Position numbers and translations under genes: made by a program. The notes below the pieces were generated by a model. That model was not told the DNA's origin and made no database searches. It saw only the letters and a program-made list of their open reading frames with translations. A DNA stretch of 64,000 nucleotides, taken from assembly GCA_900239685.1 (NCBI GenBank), contig OENT01000012.1:62001-126000 (forward strand), in the 5' to 3' direction. The stretch comes from Rotaria macrura (lineage: Eukaryota; Rotifera; Eurotatoria; Philodinida; Philodinidae). Shown here one piece after another: positions 13,630 to 29,866 of this stretch (positions are counted from its first letter, which is position 1; every line of letters begins with the position of its first letter).

Positions 13630-16091
13630 CTAAATGATAATCTTAAAAAAAACGTAACCAACAAATAAAGTAAAACAAAAAGCAATGATTAACAATAAAG
13701 TGAAATTTTTCTCTGTATTCTTTTGTCTTTTTAAAATATGATTTATATGTTCGTTCAATTTTTTAGCGAATGGTTTAAACGAAAAATTTTCATTCACATG
13801 CCGTTGTCCGTTATCACCCATTTGTTTCGATAAATTTTTGTCATCAACAAATTCTTTCATTCGTTTACCAAATGTTTCAATTAATGGTTCATCACACAGG
13901 AAACCTGTCTTGTGAGGAACTATTGTTTCTAATGGACCACCTGTTGCCGTGGCTATTACAGGTCGTCCTGCTTGCATTGCTTCAAGTGGAACAATACCAA
14001 AATGTTCAAAACGTGGTGTATACAATATACAATGAGCTTTCGATAAATATTCACGTTTTTGTTGATCGGAAAATGAACGAACAAATGATATTAATGATGA
14101 ATCAAGTTGTAATTCTTCCGATAATTGTACAAGTTCATTATAATATTCAACGTTCTCACGTAGACGTTCATCATAACCGCCAATAATATATAGATGTATA
14201 GATTTTGTATTCGAATCCAATAATGTACGAAGATAAGCAAATGAACGAATTGCCAGTTCTAAATCTTTTTTTCTTTCAAATCGATTTATCGAAAGAAAAT
14301 TTATTGACATTTCATTTTCATTGGAATTCGATGGTAGATATTGATCGGGAATTGTTGGATAAAGAATATCGACTGGAACTTTTGATGATATATACTTTTC
14401 AAATATCGATTGTGTATAAGCACTATTCACTAGAATACAATCAGCAAGACATGTTGTATAAACCTAAATGAAGAAATATATTTGAATTTCGATTAATCGA
14501 TCATTTTCAGACAAACAATTTAGTTGGATATTCTTTCACAATCGTTATTTATTATCATTTAGAAAAGGATGACTTTGTGAATAAAATTTTTCCAAGACAT
14601 AATTTTAGTCTGAATCTTATTACACTTCTATCTCTTTTAGAGCAAAGTTTCATCGAACTCCATTGTTGCTAAATAAATTGCTAAGTTTCGACTCTGTTTT
14701 TAAAAAATAAAAAGTTATTCATTGATTGTATCTTATTCATGGGTGAATTATTTTTCAAAGTACGTCATCGTTATATCTTCGTGAATAAACATTTGTCGCA
14801 CAATTTTTATTATTTATTGATTAACATTTTAACAGTTATAGTCAATCTACGTATAAAATTCAAATCTTTTTATTCGGTGATCTATTGAATGGACGCAAGT
14901 TCAATTAGTAATATACATATTCATCACTATTGTATTTAGGATTTATTTAACCTCATTAGAATGTAAAGATGTATGTGAAATACAATAGTGATCGTTATTT
15001 ATTAGTGTGTTCTTTTTCATTCAACATGAAGGCTTAGAGAATGATACATATTATTGAAGGTCAAGCTAATCTTTTTAGTATTACATCATGTACTATGTAT
15101 ATGTATGGTTTAAATCAAGTGTTTGCGTTTGTAAGCAACAATTCATCCGTCTGGAAGAGAAAGTTCTCTATAGAATAGGACACTATTTATTTAAGCACGA
15201 GTGATTGTTCGTAGTATAATTGAATTTCAATACGACAAAACAGAAAATGGGTTACAATTATTCACTCTTAATGTACTTCTCGAATCATAATGATGATGTC
15301 TCATAATGTATTTCTATTCAGAGGAGAGAAAAAATATCACAAACAAACGAACAACCCCCATCTAATGTAGTACATCAATAGAACTCAATATGGTATTCAT
15401 ATGTAAATAATGAGTTCTTCATTTCATACTATTTTTATTTTAAGTAGTCTATCTTCAGTTCATTCGTAATCATATCGATAACATTGTAATCGATATCGAA
15501 AGACAATATTTACTGACAAAATGTAAAATCTACTGAAACGATTTTCAAATATAAGAAATCATATTTTCTTCCTTCAAACTATTCAACATGTTCGATTATG
15601 ATAAGAAGCATAACTTAATTTGTTCTTCTAACTAAACTCACTTCAACTTTATCAATCGGCCATCGATATAATTTCTTAATTAATGTTTCTCTCTTCGTTA
15701 ATAATTGATCTGGATAGTGACAATAGAATAAAATTGGTTTTTCACTTCGTTTCAAAACTGGTATACAAGCACTTATTTGATCACATAAAAAGATATCATA
15801 GTCTTTTTCTTTCGGTGCTAAGTATACAACATATATAGCAAGAAGTATAAATCTTATATATGCACATAGAGCATGAAATCTACCAAATAGATTTCTCGGA
15901 AACCATGAACATGCAACATAAACATTCAATTGACCATTACATGTTTCATCGAAACATCGATTTTTATCATGAAAATTCGTATAAATATCAACATCGTGTC
16001 CATGATATTTCAGTGCTAATCCTATATCAACAATTAAACGTTCAGCACCGCCAATTCCTAAATCAGGATGAAGTATAGCTATCCGTGGCAT
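13630..16091 (-). CDS. ALG2: Alpha-1,3/1,6-mannosyltransferase ALG2
   Basis: Two exons, 16091-15642 and 14463-13630, join in phase 0 to 427 aa, close to the human length of about 416. ALG2 adds the second and third mannoses to the lipid-linked oligosaccharide on the cytosolic face of the ER, for N-glycosylation. The N-terminus shows the GT-B entry motif HPDLGIGGAERL. The GT4 family donor-site motif EHFGIVPLEA (the E-x7-E pattern) and GRPVIATATGGPLE lie in exon 2. The C-terminus ends in a hydrophobic segment of about 22 residues that should anchor it in the ER membrane. The join DKVE-VYTTCLADCILVNSAYT matches the family. The 1178-bp intron (15641-14464) is unusually long here and holds no gene that I can see. 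ALG2 and HDAC8 are codirectional, with about 40 bp between the ALG2 stop and the HDAC8 start. Confidence 0.95.
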
Positions 16092-16643
16092 ATCTAAAAA
16101 TCTGATTATTAGTAATTTATTTTTATTTTTGCATCAATAAATAAAATGATTATTAAATTTATTATTTTCTGAGAAGTATGAGTTACTTGAGAGAGAGAAA
16201 GGGAAAGAAGCAAAACAAAAAAACCAAGACATAAAGTTTAGTAATACTGAAGATATGAAAAACAAAAGAGAAGACAAAACTTTCATGACCAATGAGTATA
16301 GGGAAAGGTCGTTGCATGTGAGAAAAACTGTACAAATAAATAGAATCACGTTGTGGTTAAACAAACAACAAAAATTGGTAAAAAAAATACAACAAATACA
16401 TATACAATAAAAAGAAAACGGATCAAAAAAAATTTCTCTTTATTTATCTCAAATATTCATTAGGGAGAAAAGAAAACGACAAAAAATAGATCTGCCTAAG
16501 TAAATGCATTGTTATAAAGAATTAAAGCCGATTAACAAAACAGACCATCGCCATCTGTTAACTAAATAAACAAAGAACAAAGAATGAGTATTAGTAGTAT
16601 TATATACCACACAATACCCACAATGCTAGATTAAAATAATATT
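16092..16643. other. Gap between ELKS 3' end and ALG2 start
   Basis: A-rich and purine-rich on the plus strand, with no recognised gene. It should hold the ELKS 3' untranslated region and the ALG2 promoter, because both genes read leftwards. An open frame at 16134-16364 is hydrophobic low-complexity sequence and is not supported. Confidence 0.5.
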
Positions 16644-19600
16644 TCAAGAAGCATTACCATTAACATCGACCTTTGAAAACACAAAACAATAACAAATGAC
16701 ATATAAAGCATCGATAGGCGTATTTCTTTTTTTCTTCTCGCAACATCACAGTGAGATTAACACAAACAAAGAAATGACTTTTATACAAACGAATCTTACC
16801 GGCGAATATGAGACAAGTTTTTCTTTTTCTTCATATTGCTGTTTCGATGCCATATGATCTTGAATTATTTTCATGCGAATTTCCGTCTAAATAATTAACA
16901 TATATATATATTTAAAAAGCATGAAATGCTTTTTTCTTAATGATGAATATCTCATATGATGCAGAATTTATTAGACCAAAAACAAAACGTCAAACACTCA
17001 TCCTCTTCAAGATAAGACTGTAGAAATTAAATTTTTACTTTATGTATAAACAATGTCAAGACTATTTCCTCGTTTTTGATGTGTATAAAATTTTATTTTG
17101 TTACATATAACAACAAAGAGTATATTGAATGAGTATTTCAAATTAAGACGAACAAAATCGATAACAAGGTTGAACTACTTCAGGCGAGTAACTTATGTAG
17201 GAATGCATGAGACGTGACGTTCCCCAGAGAAAAATAAACATCAGTCGTATAAGTCTATTTGTTCGTCCATCTCGAATAATGAGTAGATTATCAATGAAGC
17301 AAGAACTTTGCTATTAATCGTCGTAGTATTAGACAGCTTTCGATAGACTTATTATACGTAGGTCGAAATGGTACAGACATTGATAGCATATATTTCTAAT
17401 CTAATAAGAGTTACTTCGGATAGCAAGTACAACAAATATTGTTGTCGATCTCGACACATAAAACAAAGTCATTTTTTTAAACATAGATTTTTAGAAGAAG
17501 AATAGCAAACTCTGTTTCATCTTACTAGTTCTTTGAGTTGATTATGTAGTTGTTGTTTTTCTGTATTTAATCTTTCAATTGTATTGGCACGATTTGATGC
17601 ACCACTACTCGTGCGATCCATTTCTAAATCAGCTATATGAGCATCTTTTTCACTTAATTCGCATAAAATTTTCTCCTGTCTAAATATTATGAAGAAAAAA
17701 CAAACATAAAATATTAAATATGACACTAAAACTATTCAATGAATATACTGTGAAATAAAAGCATTATCAAGATGTTTTAATTGTTCTTCAAGTCTCTGTT
17801 CGAATTGATGTTTACGTTCGTTGAGTTCATATTGTAATTGTGAAATAATTTGAGATTGTTCATTATTTTCAATACGTAAATGTTCAATTTCATTTTGAAG
17901 AGTTTTTATCTAGATGAACAAAAAATCAAAGATTGTAATCAAGATTCTATTTTGACAATTCGTATTGATAATGAAACCTGTTTTTCAAGATTTTCAACTT
18001 TTCGTTTTTGTTGTGTCATGGCATATTCACGTTCAGTTGTTATTTGTAAACTTTCTCGTACGGCTTGTTCAAGTTCTTCGATACGTTGTTGTTTTTTATT
18101 CAATGTTAATTCATATTGTTGTTCTTGTTCATTTGATTCATTGGGCATCGTTAATGGCGTTGTTTTTTGTTGTTCAAATTCTTGTTGCATCCATTCAATT
18201 TCACGTTTCATTTCTGTACGCTCAAGTTCATAGGACGATAGACGATCTTGTAAAGCTCGATTTTCATATTCTAATTTCGTTGTATCCGTTGAATCAATTT
18301 TAGTTTGTTTTAAATTAATTATTTGTTGTTCAAGTGTTTGTATATGATTTTCTCGACGTTGTAAAAGAGATTTGGCATTATTGATTTGTTCATTCAATTC
18401 GATTATATGATTCTAGAAATATTTTTCTCAATAGTCATCTTTTATGATTCAATACAAAATGATTACAACAACTAAGCATCGAAATGTAACTTTAGTTGTG
18501 AACATTTATCCAAAGTGATTTTTTTCTTTTTAAATAAAACATATGCGATTCAATATTTAATTAGGTAACGAAATTTTAATAGACTACTAACACATGTATC
18601 ATTATGTTATTTCCCATGAGAAAAAGTCAATGTTTTGATTGACGTGTAAGGTCAATTTATAATTAGAGCAATATTAGATAACATTGGACTTTAGTATAGA
18701 ATATCAAACACATTTATCACTTCATCAATACTATCTGAGAAACCGACGTTAAACTTCTTCGTAATCAATTGCCATCATCTTTCGTCGAAAGTAAATTCTC
18801 ATTGCATTTCAAGCAGCTATCAACGATGTGTAAAATCGACTGATTTTTTACCTACTGATATGATAGAAGGTCATTGTAAGAGCTGTATTAGAAAAAAAAA
18901 TACGTTTTTAATGACAGAACAAAGTATGAAGATGAACATTATCTATCATTTTTAAATGAAAAATCAGAAATACAAAGTAATACTTCTAATGTTTCAATAA
19001 TAAAAGCGAAGCTTCTGATTGGTTCGACGAATACTATGGAAAATAAATGGATAAAATCTTTTCAGGATTTGATTGAACTTCATAGATCATTCTATGTTTG
19101 TACAGATTCAAAGAGATACAACTATTTAACGTTCAATTGAAACTAAGTCAAATTACAGTTCTTTCGAATTCATATGAATAGTTATCTGCATTTGAGTGTT
19201 AAGTGCTTCTTAATTTCCGTAGAAAATAATCTATTCGACAACTGACAACAGGAAGCTCTGTATATCAGTCAGCATTGATGAAAAAGGCTTCAACATTTTT
19301 ATGAAATACTGAAGCAATCGAGGTATTGATACTTGTTAATATTGTCTTGAGAACGTTCTATGAATGATTCTAGCTGTAGCGAAACCTATCTATTACATTA
19401 TTTACTTAGACATTTGGAAGACTAACTAGCGCGAGATGTGTTAATGTTAAATTGCCGTAAATGTCATGTTTAATATCTTTTTCCTTGGAGATTTATAAAG
19501 AACATGAACAGAACAAGCTTCGATTTTATCTATTCTTCACAAGCAAGCAACAAACAGAGAAGAAATTCGAATGAATAACGCGTCATAGTTTCATTACGAC

Positions 19601-22395
19601 GGATTAATATTGTTTCTAAATATTTTTCATAATAAAATCTGACTGGACAATCATCATAGTTTTCTTATGAATGTAAATTAAAAAGTTACTCAACATGATT
19701 ATATATATTTTCTTGTCTAATAGCTTGATGACAACATCATATCGATATACATTAATCTGTCATACACATTGATTTGATTATATAAAATCGAGTATTGAAT
19801 AACTGCATCTTATATGAAACAAATTGATCATCAGATCTTTGATTCATTCATCTTGATTCTTTAGTTGTGATCTGATCTAGCACATATATAATCATCAGAA
19901 ATTCAAGAATAATCATACACAGGAAGGAAATACTTATCATTCAATTAGAAGTGAAACTCTTTGTAGGCTAATATGTCCTTTCGAGGACATTTTTTTTTCT
20001 TGTCTTAAAGATAGAAGATTATATTTCAAATCTTTCTCGAACAAGAAGAAAACAAAACCATAGAACTATTTAACTCGAAGGACGTGTTACTTTTGTTCAT
20101 GTCATATAGACCGTTTTCTGCAATTTATCTTGCTTAAGATAATGTTCATAGTCGAAAATCATAGATTCGAATTGATCCCGTCAATGTTCACTTTTGATTT
20201 CATAGAGAAAAAAATATCATTGACTTACTTGTCCTTCATAATAATCTTTTTCTTTTTGTTCAAGTTTTAATCGTGTATCATTTATAGTCTTTTGTAATTG
20301 TTCAATTTCTTCTTGATGCTCAATATCTAGTGCATGTTTTTGCTCACGCAATTTTTCAATTAATCGTTCTTTTTCTGCAATAGTCGTTTCAAGATTAGAT
20401 ACAAGGTTACTGGTCGTTACGGATGTTTGTTGTTGAATGTTGACTGTTGATGCAGTCGTTGTAACAGCCGTTAATTTTGCACGCGCTAAAGCTATTTGTG
20501 TTGACTTATCACGTATTTGTTCTTCAAGATTTTCTATTTTTCTATTTAGAACATTAATTTTTCTATCACGAATATCTAGTTGTTGTTTACATTCCTGTAA
20601 ATCATATTCACATTGTTGACGATCGAGACGTGTTGATTGAATTTTCGTATTTTTCTTCTCAATAATGGAATCTTTTTCTTTGAGTCTTGTACGTAGATCA
20701 TTGATCTAAATGATATAAACATATTTATCAACAGATAAAGAACGATGTATAAACAAGATGCATACTTCTGATTGAATCATCGTTACTTGTTGATCTTTGA
20801 TTAATATTGATTCTTTAAGTATACTGATATAATGTTGTAAATCTTTTTCTTTACTTTCATACGTATCAACTTTGGCTTTCAGTGTTACACATTCATTTTG
20901 TTTTAAATGTAATTCATTAATACGTTGCTCTAATTTATCTTTAACATCGTGATATTGTTTTTGTAAGACTGTATTCGTATCATTGGACGGTTGTTCTGGA
21001 ATGGAAAATGTTGATGGAATCGATGTTAATTCATAATGTTGATTATGACGATATTTTTCAAGTTCATCTCGCATTTGTTTCAATTGATGTTCAAGCGATT
21101 GAACATGACTATCCTTTAAAAAGAGAAGAAACATAAATTTATTTTTCAATAGCAACGTTTAATGTTCATATATATATATATATGTAAATAGAGAGAGTAA
21201 GAGATATTTTACTTGTTTAATACGTTTCTGATGTTCACTAATTAATAATTGATAACGACATGATTCATCTTTTCTTAGAGTTCGTTCTTTTTTTAATTCT
21301 GGACTCCAAAATGTTTTAATACTTTTCATTGTTGCATTTAATTGTTCTTTGGTTAATTTTAATTCTTGTTCTATCTGTTCGACATAGGATATATTATTTT
21401 GATCGAAATCATAATAATTTAATTGATTAGAAGTAAAATTTTCTGCTGGATAGAATGATGCATTCGTTGTTAATGAACGGTTGATGTATTCATGATTTAT
21501 TTGCTGACACAAAAGATCAGCACTTCCATGACGTTGATGATTTTGTCGGTTCAATAATCGACGAGATTGATGTTGATCAGTTGAATATTTGTCTTCTTCG
21601 GAATAGAAAATAGTTTCACCTGTTGATTGTGATATGGTACGTTTCGATGGCAAATATTCTGTTGGCATTGATTGCGATGGTGGTGGCTGCTGCGGTGCTG
21701 GTGGTGGAAGAGGCGGAGGCGGAGGCGGCGCTGGTGCCTTTTTTGATGATGAAGATATTTTTGGTTTTATATCATCGTCGGGTTCATTTTTCAAAGATTC
21801 ATGTGGTATTGAAATCTAGAAAAACAAAAATTAAAACATCATTTCATTTAGTACGATTTAAAAATTGACATATTAAAATAAGAACCTGTTGTGATTGACT
21901 TGATGTTGACGATTTCGATAGTGATGACGAACTACTAGAAGGAAACGGTCGACATTCAATAAATGTTGTACCCGTTGTTGATGATTCGTCTTGTTGATTA
22001 GTTCTTGATAGTATCGGTGAATTTGATGTTCGATTATCTAACATAAGTAGTGGAGTTGAACTAAGGTCACCTAAAACGAAAGAGACACCGGTATATATAT
22101 ATTTATGTGTGCCAAGAAACTTCTTGTGCATGTTACCTAGACTATTCGAGGTACAAACAGGTAATAGTGAACTGCTGTTATTCGCATTTTGAATAACGCT
22201 TGATATTGAATTATTTGATATTGATGGAATAACAACAGAATCTTTTCTAACTGTCGATGTTGCTGTTGTCGTTATCGTTGGTGTGGAATCGACAACAACC
22301 AGTGGAATATTTATTTGATCATCTTTTCCAACATGTGAATCAACAATTGTATCTTCATAGTGAGAAGATAAATCGGTTAGGAGAATCTCCGTCAT
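16644..22395 (-). CDS. ERC1: ELKS/ERC (CAST) active-zone coiled-coil scaffold
   Basis: About ten exons. The most diagnostic residues are KSIKTFWSPELKKER near 21300, which is nearly invariant in ELKS/ERC. RIEELEQAVRESLQIT near 18080, LSEKDAHIADLEMD near 17630 and EIRMKII in exon 16886-16800 follow in the family order. Known ERC proteins scaffold presynaptic active zones and secretory vesicle docking sites through long coiled coils, and most of this protein is heptad-rich (E, Q, K and L). The N-terminal exons (22395-21886) are Ser/Thr-rich, and the third exon has a polyproline block (about residues APAPPPPPPLPPPAPQQPPP) near 21740-21680. The donor after 16800 is GTAAGA. I place the terminal exon at 16670-16644 (VDVNGNAS then stop), but this end is uncertain. 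Read-through from 16800 gives a stop about 50 bases later. The usual C-terminal GIWA-type PDZ ligand is not seen. A 1.8-kb intron spans 20228-18416. Confidence 0.87.
18416..20227. other. Large ELKS intron without a gene
   Basis: The intron lies between coiled-coil exons ending KDYYEGQ (about 20228) and starting NHIIELNEQIN (about 18415). It is AT-rich with no recognised coding or repeat structure. Confidence 0.55.
21168..21184. repeat. TA dinucleotide repeat in an ELKS intron
   Basis: A short run of alternating TA lies in the small intron between two ELKS coiled-coil exons. Confidence 0.6.
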
Positions 22396-22855
22396 GACAT
22401 CATTTGTTTTTGCTTAGGAACTTTAAATGATCAAGAACTCTAAGCTGATGAAATTATATATTATTTCCGTTTTCAACGATAGCTGAAAAGAAAAAGAACC
22501 GATTATTATTATTTTTTTTTGTTCTATTCTATTCGCCATCTGATTGATTCAGCGGTTTAGTTCTGTCCAATGAAAAATATCATAAGCAAATGCATTGATG
22601 ACTAGAGGATAAAATAGAGTTTTTTTTTTCATGATGAAGGTGCGCCCATTGACAATATTATACTTAATGGATGACAGTCACTTACGCATATGGAATTTTT
22701 TTTACCTTTTCAAATGAAGATCGCGTGCTTCTTTTGCCTTTCTATGCAACGAGCACAGCCGATCGATTCCTTCAATTATTAACGAATCCTGCCAACTGCT
22801 ATCCTTCTTTTTTCTATTTCGTCAACAAAAATTTAGATTTAAATAAAATATCTCG
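22396..22855. promoter_or_regulatory. Divergent intergenic region between ELKS and the CDKL kinase
   Basis: The ELKS start (22395, minus) and the CDKL start (22856, plus) face away from each other across 460 bp. Promoters of both should lie here. T-runs occur at about 22508-22520 and 22620-22630. No defined core promoter motif can be supported from sequence alone. Confidence 0.45.
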
Positions 22856-25294
<2,439 letters not shown>

Positions 25295-28200
25295 AACAAA
25301 ACGCCATTGGCTTGTCTTTTAATGCTTTAAAAAAAATATCCTTCAAAATATTGAAATCTTCTTTATTTGTATGGATGTTATTGTTCTTGTTTTGCTGTCA
25401 TGATATTATGCCCGTTAATGAAACCAGTTTGTTTTTTGTGCATTTTATTTCTCATGTATAGTGATTTTTTTCTTGCTTACTATCATTCAAACACAAAAAT
25501 ATATATATCGTCGAAGTATTTTATGTAAAAAAGAAATCAAGAACCGAGTTGAAAATGAACATAAATTCTTCAAAAACAATTTCATCAATAATAATCTATT
25601 GAGTTCAGCGAGAAACAAAATACTTGAAAAGCAGCCATGCAATATGTTTGAAAAGCGCAATCACAAAAAGAAAAGTCGTTTTCTTTAGTGTAAATCAGGC
25701 ATTTTTTTTTTCAATAAAGTGGTCAACATAGTGTTACTTGTCGATCGATGTTTCAAAGCAAACAATACTTCAGTGTTTTTCTTCTCTCTTTCTTTTTCAG
25801 GAATCATTTCTATTATAATTATATTTAAAAAAAACCAATGTAATTGTTTTTGTTGTTTTTTTTCCCTACATCCTATTGGCCTGATGATTAATAAGGCAGT
25901 AAGATTGATGAAAGAGAAAGAAAGTGAATTTTTTCTATTATGCGGCCTAAACATTTTGTGAATCATGTAAACAAAACAACACAAGTAGCGAACATATGAT
26001 TAGAAATAATAATCATGCAAAGGTCTAATCCTTTTATTACATATTGAATTCGGAAAGCATATTCATCTAGATGTAAAACTGAAGTGTGTTTGCATAAATT
26101 ATTAACATGAAATAAATTAGAAACGTTACCATGACACACTCGTCGTCATACAAATTGGATGAATTTCATTGTTGAAAAGAAACAACCAGTTCACACGAAT
26201 TGATTTTCGCACAAAAACAACAACAAAGAATCATCGATTTCATATTGAATCACTCACATTTTGTCCGAGTAAATCAATTATAACGTCGTTGTATTATATA
26301 TACATGTCATTTATTATTCACTGATATAGAAAACAGTCACTTTTCGTCATTGAAATTTCTATGGGTTTTTCTTGGTTCATAGTAAACTAGACAACTATTA
26401 TGTTTTCAAGACATTACGAAAAATAAATCACTTAATGATGAATCTGCTGAATGTCATTCCTCAGTTTACTGAGTCATTTATCATGGAAGCATAGGAAAAA
26501 AAACATGATGTTAAAAATAACTATTCACGATAAGGATTTTTGATATTTTATGTTACAAACTAGGAATGATTAGATGAAAAAAAATCATGCAATGCACCCA
26601 CAAGTTAAAACATAAGATAGTTTAATGTATTTACCGGTCGTCATTTAATGCCAATAGTAAAGTCCGAAGTATTATCAAAAGTAATCTTTTTTAAAAATTC
26701 ATCTGATAACTTGAGGAATCAGTGTTAAAACAAAGAGAAAGTAGAATAATTTCAAAGATGATACACTGTTTGTCAAAATGACGAACATGAGTCGAATGAA
26801 AGAAGTTCTTTCCTTTCATTGACTTACACTTAATATAAGGCAAGATGACGAAATGAAAATTTTTTTATCTATCTCAACACAATTCACGAACTTGTGACAA
26901 GCATGTGAAAAATTGTTGTTTCTTGTGACACTTCATATTATCAGTGAAAAAACTTCACAAAAAATTAATATGCTGTGCGTTTTTTACTCTAATGACATCA
27001 GTGGAACAAAAAAACACGCACACGAACGACATTAATATAATTGTTCTACATAAGCAATTCTAACTCATCAAACCATATGTTTCACGTTGTTGCATAATTT
27101 ATGATATGTTTCTTGTTTCAAATTAAAGACTCTCGTCGATATACGTACATGTATCCTAGTCGTCTATCATTTCTAACTGCCAGAATGATTTTCTCTTGAT
27201 TCACGGCGATCTTTTTCGATTTCAAAATGTTGCAAAACAAAGTTTATTGATTTTTTCAATAAGAATGAGTTCATTTGTGAGAAAATCGAGTACAACGGAT
27301 GGTGACTTAGCGTCAAATTAAATTTGCAAACAAACTAACACCTTGAACGCATGTGCATTTCTTTTGCATCATGCTTACATAAAGAAACATATCCTTGACA
27401 TGGATATGCATTCCATTTCTGTCTCTACAATAGACATCATAATCATTTCATTTCATTTCATGTTCGGAACACAAGCAGTGCTGATAACTCTCTCTCTCTC
27501 TCTTATTGATTATAAATATCTTGACTACCATCTTCAATGGAAAAAAGCACATTATTTTTTTCTTTCTTGAAAATTATGACTAAGGCTTCTTACCGAGATT
27601 ATTTTTCGTAGGACATCAGAGTGAATTGGGCGCGTCTCGTGAATTTGTTTCTCTTCCAAACGGTATGACCAGAGTGCCAATGGAGTTTTTCGTTCTGAAA
27701 AATAACTGCATCTTCTAGAACGATTTTCTTAGATACAACTTCGTTTAAGAGTCATGGTGAAGACATGAAATCTGTAAAAGTTGTCAACCACTTAACCAGT
27801 TGTAAATCAAAAGGAGTTAACTTTCAATTTTACGAAACGAGCACAACGTAATTTATTGTTGTAAGTGACTGGTATACATGTACAAATCTTTGATAAAGAA
27901 TAATATTCATTAGAAGATAATAGATAATCATGAGCATACTAGAGAGTATAATTACTAAGACGCACATGACCATTCATAAAGAATACATTTCCGACCTCGA
28001 AATGAGTCTCCCGATTGGATACATTTATTGTTTTTTGAAACTTTGAAATAAGCTAGATACTCAGTTCAAGTATTAGAAATTATCGAAAATGTTCTATAAC
28101 AGAAAATGTATCTAAACCACAGTCTAGTGACTTGAAAAATCAACAAATGCTATTTTAGATGATGAAACGAACACTCATTTGTATGAACTTTAAAGTTCAT

Positions 28201-28470
28201 TTATTAAAACAGACAGTTTCATCGATTAATATTCACCATTTGGGTACAAAATCACAACCATTGCACTTCTTTCGTTGCATTGTCGCTTTCAGTCAAGGAA
28301 TTCTAGGTGGATCAGAATTAATGTTCGTTTCATCAAATGACACGTCACGTGTTCTGTATTTTGGCATAAAATTCTTGATTCTTCTAAATTTTGGAAACTT
28401 CAAAAAGGTATGATTAATATGATAAGACACAGCGATCATTTGAACCGCAGTCCATTGTGTCTAGAGAGCT
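25295..28470. other. 3-kb gene-poor stretch after the CDKL kinase
   Basis: AT-rich sequence with no recognised gene on either strand. A short CT microsatellite lies at about 27489-27503. Open frames at 25461-25688, 25685-25984, 27343-27570 and 28159-28413 are low-complexity or unrelated to any family I know. The first few hundred bases are presumably the kinase 3' untranslated region. Confidence 0.5.
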
Positions 28471-28474
28471 GCAC

Positions 28475-28830
28475 GTTGCAAGACTTTGGCAACCTGGACC
28501 TGTCCTGCCATGTAATATATTCCCTTACCCTAACCTGGGACATTTTTTCGCAACCTGTAATCTAACCTGCCCTGTAGATTTTTATAATTGAGAAAAATTC
28601 AAGCTTTCACGTTATTATGTTATATAATTTTATCCAATTTGTTTCAATCACTAAGTAAAACCCCTGACAACATTCATTTCGAACATTTCTTATCATTAAA
28701 ATCTTACGCTAACCTAACCTATCCTAACCTATAAGACAGGTTAGGTTTAGGTTGCAAAGTTAATAGGTTAGGACAGGTTTAGGTTATAGGCAGCTTGTGT
28801 TAGGTTAGGTGAAGGTTACTAAACAAGTGC
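28475..28830. repeat. Degenerate AACCTAACC / AGGTTAGG repeat zone with inverted halves
   Basis: The left part has C-rich units (CCTGTCCTGCC, ACCCTAACCTGGG, CTAACCTAACCTATCCTAACC). From about 28733 the strand flips to AGGTTAGGTTTAGG, GGTTAGGACAGG and TTAGGTTAGG. The two halves can pair into a hairpin around 28700-28770. Related AGGTTAGGTTTAG sequence recurs at about 30123 and CCTGCCCTG/CAGGGCAGGG at 31591-31622. It resembles the end of a degenerate repetitive element, and no gene is present. It is not a clean telomere array. Confidence 0.65.
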
Positions 28831-28893
28831 AGGAGTAAAATTAAGGATGAGTTCACATGGATAGAACTTTTACAAAGCCGAACTCAATATACA

Positions 28894-29866
28894 TTTCTGA
28901 CCATAGGCGGCGGGACATTTCTAACTTAGAAGGGCTCACATTTTTTTTATGAGAATAACGATAGAAAGTCGACATTAGGAGACAAAACAGATTTTTAAAT
29001 TTCTTTGTCACAACTTTCAATCAGAAAATGTCCTGCACTGACCCATTTACATGCTTTTGGAACAATCTAAAATTCTACTACACTATAAAATTTTTTATTT
29101 AATTATCAACATAATCATGAACAATCTTAAACTTTGACTAAAGCAAATGAAAAAGTCATAAGTACAAAAACTATTGTTCATACACGAAAGTAGGTGTTTC
29201 TACTTCGATCTTTTTCAAGCAAAATCATAACAAATGCTGTTCGCGTCTAACTGATCTAGTTTTCCTTTATGCATATGAAGAATAAGGACATGATTAAAAA
29301 GTTGTTGCGTCATTGTTGGAAGTAGAAACTTCTACCAGTTCTGGTGACATAAATTCTTGAGCTGAATTCACATTTTCATGATCATTAGATTAATGAATTA
29401 GTTGAACTGTCTGGATTAATTCTAGCAGCTTCACGCGTTAATTTTTTCGTTTTCAAAAACAGATATAATTTGAAGCTGTGTTGTTGATATCGGTGTTGAC
29501 ATTTACTTTTTTCACGCAAATCTTACTGTTTGTTTATCATTTCAAAATCTTTCAAAAGTAAAATACAGAAAATGATACAAATTCTAATGAGAAATAAAAA
29601 CATGTTGACATCATAAATGTATTCTAACTACTTCCATTTATCTTCATAAAGTAGTCGCTAGAGTTAATGAGTGAAGATCTTTCAAAAACATACAAACATA
29701 TACGTCTATCACTTAGGATCACGTTGCACATAAATTAGGGGAAAAATAAGCATCGTCTTTTCTAACCACTTTCGCTTATCAAGCATAAAATCACGATGAA
29801 ATCTGCAATTTTTTCAAATGTTTGAGCCCCTCCTAGCCAAAGGGCTCCGCCGCCTATGTTTCTGAC
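28894..29866. mobile_element. hAT-type MITE with 8-bp target-site duplication
   Basis: The element spans 28902-29858 (957 bp). It begins CATAGGCGGCGGGAC and ends with the inverted match GCTCCGCCGCCTATG. The terminal inverted repeats extend imperfectly for about 40 bp, including GGGCTCA on both arms. It is flanked on both sides by the identical 8 bases TTTCTGAC (28894-28901 and 29859-29866). An 8-bp duplication is the hallmark of the hAT superfamily. No transposase frame exists inside, so it is non-autonomous. Confidence 0.85.

Noticed and set aside
13872..14186. Plus-strand frames opposite ALG2 and frames opposite ELKS
   Set aside because: They are antisense shadows of well-supported coding exons, with biased Leu/Val-rich or Cys-rich composition.
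28159..28413. 84-aa plus-strand frame
   Set aside because: No domain, no splice partners, and it borders the repeat zone. Probably chance.
28475..28830. Interstitial telomere array
   Set aside because: The AACCTAACC words are degenerate, flip strand and are mixed with CCTGCC. It is not a regular tandem array and fits a repeat-element end better.
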